The translations under genes were made by a program, and so were the position numbers. A stretch of DNA of 6,173 nucleotides, from NCBI GenBank assembly GCA_016791465.1, contig JAEUWE010000032.1, positions 1-6,173 of the forward strand, in the 5' to 3' direction. The stretch is from Pseudobdellovibrionaceae bacterium (lineage in GTDB: Bacteria; Bdellovibrionota; Bdellovibrionia; Bdellovibrionales; JAMPXM01). Below the pieces are notes generated by a model. It made no database searches and was not told where the DNA came from. It saw only the letters and a list, made by a program, of their open reading frames with translations. Shown piece after piece: positions 1 to 4,334 of the stretch (its first letter is position 1; every line of letters begins with the position of its first letter).

Positions 1-63
1 AAAGACTGAAAAAAGTGCGACTGTCAGTACCTGAATGGTGAGGCGGTGACGAGTGGATTTCAT
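1..63 (-). CDS. N-terminus of an exported or membrane protein (3' part outside window)
   Basis: Only the first 21 codons are visible, reading off the left edge. ATG at 63-61 opens a peptide with a basic start (Lys2, Arg5, His6, Arg7) followed by a hydrophobic stretch from about Leu8 to Phe21. This pattern fits a Sec signal peptide or N-terminal membrane anchor. The start is well supported by a strong Shine-Dalgarno (GGAGG, 74-70) six bases upstream. The frame is open to position 1. The gene follows the minus-strand membrane protein at 135-875 in the same direction, 71 bp downstream, with a weak terminator-like hairpin between them, so it may be a separate unit or a partly read-through operon member. 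The function cannot be told from this fragment. Confidence 0.6.
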   Translation of the reverse strand, partial: MKSTRHRLTIQVLTVALFSVF

Positions 64-66
64 AAA

Positions 67-74
67 CTCCCTCC
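67..74 (-). promoter_or_regulatory. Shine-Dalgarno that fixes the start of the left-edge gene
   Basis: On the minus strand this reads GGAGGGAG, followed by TTT and the ATG at 63-61. It is a near-perfect anti-16S match at good spacing, and it is the main reason to believe the truncated gene at the window edge is real. Confidence 0.7.
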
Positions 75-106
75 AATGAAAGCTATCGATAAGTTCGCAA
101 TGCACG

Positions 107-132
107 AAAATTACAGGCTGGAATCAAGCCTG
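107..132 (-). terminator. Possible weak intrinsic terminator after the membrane-protein gene
   Basis: On the minus strand, two bases after the TGA stop (137-135), the arms CAGGCT (132-127) and AGCCTG (119-114) form a perfect 6-bp stem with a 7-nt loop. The stem is followed by TAATTTT (113-107). The short stem and interrupted T tract make it a modest terminator. Its position between two same-strand genes fits an attenuating or transcript-end role. No clear promoter is visible between it and the next gene. Confidence 0.45.
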
Positions 133-134
133 GG

Positions 135-875
135 TCAAAGACATTCGCAGCGATCAAAAGAGGCGCAGTGCAGAAGGCGGCCGTCAGAGCGGATTTGAAT
201 CTCTTCAACACGACCATCGATTTCGGTGACTGTGCCAGCCGACCGCAGCTGATTGAGATTGAAGACGAGAGCAAGTCGTCGAATGGTGCGAACGCGTTCA
301 CCTTCGCGGTAAGAGGCCAGAATGGCTGACGACGGGTTTTTGACGTGGTTCTCGGGGATTGAAATCGGAATCGGTAGCCCCTCGGCATCGACACCAAAAA
401 ATCTCAGTTGCCACTGTGATTTGTTGTCCTCGCCTTCCTCGATGCTGAGAACCAACCGGCGCTCGCTGCCATCGGCAAGCCGGTAGTGTTCAATCTCCTC
501 GACTGACTCGCGGGTGCTGGTCGGGCCAAACAAGTGTTCGAGACGATTGATGTCGAGCGCCTGATCGGCCAGAGAGCCCAGTGCATCGGCCCGCTTGGGC
601 CAGCATTGTTTGACGGCGTCGCTCATTGTCGAAAATCCAGTCGGTAAGTGCGAGAAGGATTCCTCGGAACTGTTTGGAAAATCTTTGGGAAGCGGTGCTG
701 GTGTTGTGGCCGAGGTCGATGGAGATTGAATGTTGCCATTGGAATACGGTTGGGTGTGTTCTCTGGACGCAGTCGATGAGGGCGGCAGCGATCGAATAAA
801 ATTGAACACTCCGACGAGAACAATCAGACCGATGCCGATCAGAATCGCTCTCGAATAGGATCGTCGGCTCGCCAT
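135..875 (-). CDS. Single-pass inner-membrane protein with periplasmic domain, unknown function
   Basis: 246 aa, not assigned to a family. The N-terminus is basic (Arg4, Arg5, Arg9) and is followed by one hydrophobic segment at about residues 10-27, so the likely topology is N-in with the rest in the periplasm. Residues about 30-70 form a Ser/Thr/Pro/Asn-rich linker. A folded part from about 80 to 246 alternates charged and beta-like stretches and contains Cys91, Cys237, Cys243 and Cys245, with a cysteine cluster at the very C-terminus (C-E-C-L). The gene is 21 bp downstream of the secreted Cys/His protein gene on the same strand and very probably forms an operon with it. There is no Shine-Dalgarno before the ATG at 875-873; instead a perfect hairpin abuts it, suggesting translation coupled to the upstream gene. 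Possible roles are anchor or partner for the upstream secreted protein, but this is inference only. Confidence 0.8.
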   Translation of the reverse strand: MASRRSYSRAILIGIGLIVLVGVFNFIRSLPPSSTASREHTQPYSNGNIQSPSTSATTPAPLPKDFPNSSEESFSHLPTGFSTMSDAVKQCWPKRADALGSLADQALDINRLEHLFGPTSTRESVEEIEHYRLADGSERRLVLSIEEGEDNKSQWQLRFFGVDAEGLPIPISIPENHVKNPSSAILASYREGERVRTIRRLALVFNLNQLRSAGTVTEIDGRVEEIQIRSDGRLLHCASFDRCECL

Positions 876-903
876 GTTCTAGAGACTAGTGAGTCTCTAG
901 AAC
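876..903 (-). promoter_or_regulatory. Perfect 12-bp inverted repeat spanning stop codon to next ATG
   Basis: On the minus strand the arms GTTCTAGAGACT (903-892) and AGTCTCTAGAAC (887-876) are exact reverse complements around a 4-nt CACT loop. The TAG stop of the upstream gene (899-897) lies in the first arm, and the second arm ends directly against the ATG (875-873) of the downstream gene. There is no T tract, so it does not look like an intrinsic terminator. In the mRNA the hairpin would bury the initiation region of the downstream gene, and a ribosome terminating at 899-897 would open it. This geometry suggests translational coupling. It could alternatively be a protein-binding palindrome. 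Confidence 0.65.
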
Positions 904-2165
904 GTCGGGCAAGTGCTTTGAGCTTTTTCAAGTCCCCAACGCGCGCCGACAGATTGATTCGGATCAGAGCTAAGGCGGTCATCAGCGGCCGCCAATGCCC
1001 AATCAGTCAAAGTGATAGTCTGACCGGCAGCAACTTCAATCGGCCCACAGGCATTGAGTTCGCTCGAGATCTCTTTGATGTTTGATTCTGAAAGCCAGCC
1101 AAATGTTGAGATGGCGCTCATTGCCTCCTTGAGGAGTTCTCGGGCCCGCTTGTCGCGAGACGGTGTCGAGAACTGGTCGTACTCAGACGCGGAAAGGCAG
1201 CGCTCACCAATTTTAGCTTTAAAGGCGATCGCTTTTTGCACGGCCTCATTGCGCAGGCGAATTGAGCCACAAAGGCTTTTTGCAATTCGTCGGACAGCGT
1301 CCTGCGAGCTCTCAGTTTGTCCGTTCATTGCCAGTCGCTTTGCGATATCGGTTTTGTATTGATCGAGAGTTCGAGCGCCGGTTGTTTGGCTTGAACCCGG
1401 ATATGATCCTTCGCCGGTGGTGGTCGATGCTCGTACTCCGAGCTCTTTGAATTGTTCCAGCGAATAACCGGGAAGCTGATTGAAGGGAAGACCGTATTGC
1501 TCAGGCGTCAGCCATTTGCGTAGTCCGGTCTGGGGGTTCTCTGGCAGAAACCACATATTGGCTGTCAGATTCAAAGCGCGAACGGCTTTTGGGACTGTGC
1601 TTTCGAGTTTCCAAATGGCACCCGTTGGTTCGATGCGTTTGATGATCTCGGCGTGGCCCGGGAGTTCGGTGCCGGCGGAGCCACTGAGAATGTCCAGAAG
1701 CCCGCGATCCATCAGTGTCGGTCGAGCCCAGATCCCGCCCGGGCGCACGTATGTGCGATTCACAATAACGGGGTAGGTGTCGCGTCCGATGGTTTTGGTC
1801 GACGATAGATTGGCGATGTATTTGAGAAATGAACGGACCCGTTTTTCCTCGGACTGCGAATTGAATCGGGTCATTTTGTTTGTAACCGTCTTGCCGCTTC
1901 CCGTCGGATCGATCATTGCGAAGGGAAGTTTGTTCTCGTAGGCGAAGATCGCTCGTGTGTAATAGGCGGCGTCGGCACAGTCGTGTGCAAGCCCTGCCCA
2001 TTTTCCGTTCAAATAGAAATCTTCGTTGACCTCAGATTCGACCCATTGGGCATAGGCGTCTTCCGTTTGCTGATTCCAGGTCCCGCTGTCATTCCATACC
2101 TGTGCCTCGGCTTTGCCGGCAACGACTCCGGTCAATATGAAGGCGATCGTTATCAGGGCTTTCAT
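897..2165 (-). CDS. Secreted protein with candidate papain/NlpC-like Cys-His pair
   Basis: 422 aa. The chosen start is ATG 2165-2163 because AAAGGA (2179-2174) sits 8 nt upstream and the product then begins with a clean Sec signal peptide: Lys2, hydrophobic core 4-17, and a probable cleavage after Ala-Glu-Ala21. A longer frame to 2225 would spoil this. The N-terminal domain (about 22-230) contains His61-Asp62-Cys63-Ala64 at the head of a predicted helix. About 108 residues later Gly170-His171-Ala-Glu-Ile-Ile lies in a predicted strand, followed by a second strand at Trp185-Lys-Leu-Glu-Ser-Thr190. The order Cys-helix then His-strand is that of NlpC/P60 and other papain-fold peptidases or amidases. 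I do not recognise the exact family, so catalysis is inference. A Ser/Thr/Gly linker (about 247-264) leads to a helical C-terminal domain (265-422) with Cys299, Cys323, Cys373 and Cys419, possibly disulfide-bonded. It is the first gene of a probable operon with 135-875. Confidence 0.82.
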   Translation of the reverse strand: MKALITIAFILTGVVAGKAEAQVWNDSGTWNQQTEDAYAQWVESEVNEDFYLNGKWAGLAHDCADAAYYTRAIFAYENKLPFAMIDPTGSGKTVTNKMTRFNSQSEEKRVRSFLKYIANLSSTKTIGRDTYPVIVNRTYVRPGGIWARPTLMDRGLLDILSGSAGTELPGHAEIIKRIEPTGAIWKLESTVPKAVRALNLTANMWFLPENPQTGLRKWLTPEQYGLPFNQLPGYSLEQFKELGVRASTTTGEGSYPGSSQTTGARTLDQYKTDIAKRLAMNGQTESSQDAVRRIAKSLCGSIRLRNEAVQKAIAFKAKIGERCLSASEYDQFSTPSRDKRARELLKEAMSAISTFGWLSESNIKEISSELNACGPIEVAAGQTITLTDWALAAADDRLSSDPNQSVGARWGLEKAQSTCPTF

Positions 2166-2345
2166 AGTGGACATCCTTTGCGGCTGGGATTTGGCGTTCG
2201 GTTCCGGTGGCAGAAGAGAGAGCAAGGGCTGTGCTGGATGGGGATGTGTTTTTGACGAGTTCGTGCGTCCTGCGCCGCAAAAAATTCAACTCTGCTTGTA
2301 ATCCCTGCATCCTCAGAGTCCAATCGGAGGGGTGGAGGAATCTTT
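2166..2345. other. Divergent intergenic region between secreted-protein and FKBP genes
   Basis: 180 bp separate two divergent start codons, so promoters for both directions should lie here. The right end carries two GGAGG runs (2326-2330 and 2334-2338), the second 7 nt before the FKBP ATG. TGTAAT at 2297-2302 is a possible -10 for the FKBP gene, one mismatch from consensus, but no matching -35 is seen 17 nt upstream. An A tract (2279-2284) lies just before it. For the minus direction I find no convincing -35/-10 pair. No sizeable inverted repeat or operator-like palindrome stands out. Confidence 0.4.
2174..2178 (-). promoter_or_regulatory. Shine-Dalgarno deciding the start of the secreted Cys/His protein
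   Basis: The minus strand reads AAGGA here (AAAGGA with 2179), 8 nt before the ATG at 2165-2163. It overlaps an earlier in-frame ATG at 2174-2172, which argues against that codon being the start. Together with the signal peptide it favours the 422-aa product over a longer one starting at 2225. Confidence 0.6.
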
Positions 2346-3062
2346 ATGAAAGTGCAGAAATCGCGAGTGACCTTTTCAACTGTTGTTTTGCTTGGAGCAG
2401 TTATTGCGGCGGCGTTAGTGGGCTGCAAAGCCAATCTGTCGACCGATGAAGGTAAAGCCAACTACGCTATGGGTCTTGAGATGGGCCAGCAGGCGAAGCA
2501 ATTGGATTTGAAGGTTGATGAGGCGGCGATTATTGCGGGCGTCAAAGACGGTCTGGAAGGCAAAGAACCACAGGTTCCTCGTCAAGAAATCATGGGCGCG
2601 ATCATGAAGATTCAAGAGGGTGCGATGCAAAAACTCAAAGCGAAAGGCGACGAGTTTTTGGCGAAGAACAAAGCCAAGGCCGGCGTGCAGACGACAGCTT
2701 CGGGGCTTCAGTATGAGGTTGTTAAAGAAGGATCCGGCGCGCAACCGGTCGATGGCGATGAAGTGACGGTGCATTACACAGGCACACTCGTCGATGGAAC
2801 AAAGTTTGACTCGTCTGTTGATCGCGGAGAGCCCGCAAAGTTCAACGTCAACCAGGTTATCCCGGGTTGGACTGAGGCGATGAAACTGATGAAAGTTGGC
2901 GCGAAATACAAGCTGACGATCCCAGCGGAGCTTGGTTACGGCGCTCGCGGTGCTCGCCCAGCGATTCCGCCGAATGCGGTTCTGCAGTTTGATGTTGAGC
3001 TTTTGGACGTAAAAAAAGGTGGAACGCCTCCGCCGGCACCTGCGGAAAAGAAGAAGAAATAG
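2346..3062 (+). CDS. FKBP-type peptidyl-prolyl cis-trans isomerase lipoprotein (Mip/FkpA-like)
   Basis: 238 aa. It catalyses cis-trans isomerisation of Xaa-Pro bonds and probably acts as a foldase or chaperone in the periplasm, tethered to a membrane. A lipoprotein signal ends in Leu-Val-Gly-Cys27. Lys28 at +2 means no Asp inner-membrane retention signal, so outer-membrane sorting is likely. Residues about 33-115 match the helical FKBP_N dimerisation domain (Tyr40-Ala-Met-Gly, Gly65-x-x-Asp68-Gly69-Leu). Residues about 118-223 are the FKBP catalytic domain with all usual pocket residues: Tyr144, Phe154-Asp155, Phe166, Val171-Ile172, Trp175, Tyr198 and Phe215. Length matches Mip (about 230 aa). 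The tail is unusual: Gly/Pro-rich followed by four terminal lysines. The start is set by GGAGG seven bases upstream of ATG. It is monocistronic, with a strong terminator after it. An fkpA- or mip-type symbol would be a family label, so none is given. Confidence 0.96.
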   Translation: MKVQKSRVTFSTVVLLGAVIAAALVGCKANLSTDEGKANYAMGLEMGQQAKQLDLKVDEAAIIAGVKDGLEGKEPQVPRQEIMGAIMKIQEGAMQKLKAKGDEFLAKNKAKAGVQTTASGLQYEVVKEGSGAQPVDGDEVTVHYTGTLVDGTKFDSSVDRGEPAKFNVNQVIPGWTEAMKLMKVGAKYKLTIPAELGYGARGARPAIPPNAVLQFDVELLDVKKGGTPPPAPAEKKKK

Positions 3063-3103
3063 GTCTGAAGACCATTTCATCAGACTGTCTCATCTTTAGA
3101 CAG
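3062..3103 (+). repeat. Two small hairpins between FKBP stop codon and its terminator
   Basis: GGTCT (3062-3066) pairs with AGACC (3069-3073), starting on the last base of the TAG stop. CTGTCT (3085-3090) pairs with AGACAG (3098-3103) around a 7-nt loop. Neither is followed by a T tract, so they are not terminators themselves. They could stabilise the 3' end of the FKBP mRNA, but stems this short can arise by chance. Confidence 0.35.
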
Positions 3104-3109
3104 GTGTTG

Positions 3110-3146
3110 AACCCCCGTTGTCCCTTGGGCGCGGGGGTTTTGCTTT
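3110..3146 (+). terminator. Strong rho-independent terminator of the FKBP gene
   Basis: AACCCCCG (3110-3117) pairs perfectly with CGGGGGTT (3132-3139), with CCC/GGG inside the loop able to extend the structure. The stem is followed by TTTTGCTTT (3138-3146, overlapping the stem end). A GC-rich stem followed by a T-rich tract, 47 bp after the stop codon, is a textbook intrinsic terminator for the plus strand. The minus side lacks a comparable T tract, so it is probably one-directional. Confidence 0.88.
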
Positions 3147-3220
3147 GTGCCTTTAGCCGGTCCTTAGAACGCAATAGGTGCGTTTATACGGGCCTTCTGC
3201 GGCCTCAGGCTTGCCTTGAT

Positions 3221-3243
3221 AAGGTTGTACCTTCTGGAGGAGG
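3221..3243 (+). promoter_or_regulatory. Leader hairpin and strong Shine-Dalgarno of the small lipoprotein gene
   Basis: AAGGT (3221-3225) and ACCTT (3229-3233) form a 5-bp stem with a TGT loop. Two bases after the stem starts GGAGGAGG (3236-3243), a perfect Shine-Dalgarno six bases from the ATG at 3250. A further GGCC/GGCC pair (3191-3194, 3201-3204) lies upstream, so the leader may be structured. The Shine-Dalgarno itself is free in this fold. No reliable -35/-10 pair is visible between the FKBP terminator and this point. Confidence 0.5.
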
Positions 3244-3249
3244 CCTAGG

Positions 3250-3621
3250 ATGAAAAAGCAGATGAGAACGCCGATGATGCCCATTTTGATGCTCGGTCTG
3301 CTCTTTGTTTTGGGTGGGTGCTCCACGCCGACTCCCCCTGAGTATGCCGAAGGGACGCTGTACAGTGAGGCCATGAACTCTTATTCCCTCTGCCAGAGCC
3401 GCATGTATCCGGTGGATGGCGGAACATCCTGTGACTTGAGAAGTCCATCGCAGATGCAGCCGAGCTACGGCGAATATTCGCGAGCCAACCAAGGCTGGCA
3501 ATACAACTACTATTCAAAACCCAGCGCCGAAGAGTCTCTTGAGCAGTATTTCGATACGCTCTCGGTGGACGAGATTGAGCGCTTGAATCAAGAGTGGCAC
3601 TCGCTTGCTGAACAGTACTAA
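3250..3621 (+). CDS. Small Tyr-rich lipoprotein, unknown function
   Basis: 123 aa. A type II signal peptide (Lys2, Lys3, Arg6, hydrophobic 10-21) ends in Leu-Gly-Gly-Cys24, so the mature protein of about 100 residues should be lipidated at Cys24. Ser25 at +2 permits outer-membrane sorting. The mature part begins with a Thr/Pro-rich stretch. It is rich in tyrosine (11 of about 100 residues, including Tyr85-x-Tyr87-Tyr88) and has two further cysteines, Cys48 and Cys61, that could form one disulfide. It ends in a probable amphipathic helix from about Ala93 to Glu121, rich in Glu and Leu. I do not recognise the family. The start is secured by GGAGGAGG at six bases. It has no terminator of its own and its stop codon overlaps that of the convergent dioxygenase gene by four bases. 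Confidence 0.85.
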   Translation: MKKQMRTPMMPILMLGLLFVLGGCSTPTPPEYAEGTLYSEAMNSYSLCQSRMYPVDGGTSCDLRSPSQMQPSYGEYSRANQGWQYNYYSKPSAEESLEQYFDTLSVDEIERLNQEWHSLAEQY

Positions 3622-4259
3622 AATGCGTGGATATTGAGCCGGTGGTCTTTTGACGTCCGATTGGTGTCGTAGATATTCGTCACAAAGTTGATGCGATCGG
3701 TATCGCCGTGGTTGATGACGCGATGAACGCGATTCACTTTAATTAAGTATGCGGAACCATCGGCGGGAAGATGCTCGCTGATAACTCCATCTTTGGTTTC
3801 GACCTCAAAGAGGCAGCCTGAGTTGGTGATGATCGGGACGTGCAGGCGGACGGCGTAGGCATCGTCGGCGCCATCGCGATGCCAGGATGAGGCCTTCCCG
3901 GCCTTGAGAATGATGATGCGAGCGCGGCGCGGATTGAGGCCCTTTTCTGAAATCTGGCGAACAAGGTCCGCCATTGGGCCCGTGTGAATTTCGGTTGGTC
4001 GATTGAAGAGCATTGTCGAACTCAGGCCAGCGGCTTTGGCGGCCCTGAGGAGCTCCTCGCGGGTCATGCCGGGGGTTTGATAGAGTTTGTGGCCAAGATG
4101 CCAACCATCTTTGTAGTCCCCGTTTGATGACAGAACACTCCAGCCGCCGAAGGCATCCGATTGAAAAACAGCGGGCAGTGGCTGCACGGTCTTGAGGAAA
4201 TGGGCGCGAAGGGCCTCGATATCGATTGCGAGTGGAATTTTCTCGTAGATCAGGCTCAT
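3618..4259 (-). CDS. 2OG-Fe(II) dioxygenase, aspartyl/asparaginyl beta-hydroxylase-like
   Basis: 213 aa, cytoplasmic (no signal or membrane segment). Members of this fold use Fe(II), O2 and 2-oxoglutarate to hydroxylate an amino-acid side chain. The double-stranded beta-helix core is about residues 112-198. The proximal metal motif is Trp126-His127-Arg128-Asp129 (HxD). The strand Arg138-Leu-His140-Val-Pro-Ile is typical of the Asp/Asn-hydroxylase and bacterial proline-hydroxylase-like groups. The distal ligand is most likely His179 in Asn-Arg-Val-His-Arg-Val-Ile-Asn, and Arg189 (Asp-Arg-Ile-Asn-Phe) is in the place of the 2OG-binding Arg. The N-terminal part contains Phe37-Gly-Gly-Trp40-Ser-Val, conserved-looking but of unknown role. 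The substrate (free amino acid, peptide or protein) cannot be told. The Shine-Dalgarno is weak (TTAAGA). It is divergent from the EEP gene 75 bp away. Confidence 0.88.
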   Translation of the reverse strand: MSLIYEKIPLAIDIEALRAHFLKTVQPLPAVFQSDAFGGWSVLSSNGDYKDGWHLGHKLYQTPGMTREELLRAAKAAGLSSTMLFNRPTEIHTGPMADLVRQISEKGLNPRRARIIILKAGKASSWHRDGADDAYAVRLHVPIITNSGCLFEVETKDGVISEHLPADGSAYLIKVNRVHRVINHGDTDRINFVTNIYDTNRTSKDHRLNIHAF

Positions 4260-4334
4260 TGGTCTTAAACGCTAAAACGAAGACTTGGCGCTGACTAGCA
4301 GAAAGAGCGATGATGGCAAGAGCAGGTGGTTTGG
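4260..4334. other. Short divergent spacer between dioxygenase and EEP genes
   Basis: Only 75 bp lie between the two divergent start codons, so opposing promoters must overlap here or extend into the coding regions. Candidates are weak: plus-strand TTGGCG (4285-4290) with GATGAT (4309-4314, 18-bp spacing), and minus-strand TTGCCA (4319-4314) with TAGTCA (4297-4292, 16-bp spacing). Neither is convincing alone, and the two pairs occupy almost the same bases. No palindrome of operator size was seen. Confidence 0.3.
4324..4329 (+). promoter_or_regulatory. Shine-Dalgarno deciding the EEP start
   Basis: AGGTGG, one mismatch from AGGAGG, lies five bases before ATG 4335. An in-frame GTG at 4326 would fall inside this site and has only AAGAG-like sequence before it, so ATG 4335 is the preferred start. 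Confidence 0.6.

Noticed and set aside
878..901. XbaI-SpeI-XbaI site series, suggesting a cloning linker
   Set aside because: TCTAGA at 878-883 and 896-901 and ACTAGT at 885-890 follow automatically from the perfect palindrome. Both sides continue as native coding sequence with no vector DNA, so an artefact is unlikely, though not excluded.
1887..1910. Walker A-like Pro-Thr-Gly-Ser-Gly-Lys-Thr in the secreted protein (residues 87-93)
   Set aside because: It resembles helicase motif I, but the first motif position is Asp rather than Gly/Ala. The protein carries a secretion signal and has no Walker B or other helicase motif, so ATP binding is not supported.
2251..2256. TTGACG as a -35 element for the FKBP gene
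   Set aside because: At 16-18 bp downstream there is only CG-rich sequence and no -10-like hexamer, so it does not form a promoter pair.
2415..3080. 221-aa open frame antisense to the FKBP gene
   Set aside because: It has no Shine-Dalgarno and no domain-like pattern, and it is mirrored by a certain FKBP gene. It is a shadow of that gene's codon use.
4326..4334. GTG at 4326 as the EEP start
   Set aside because: It lies inside the AGGTGG site that serves ATG 4335 and adds only three residues with no better ribosome site of its own.
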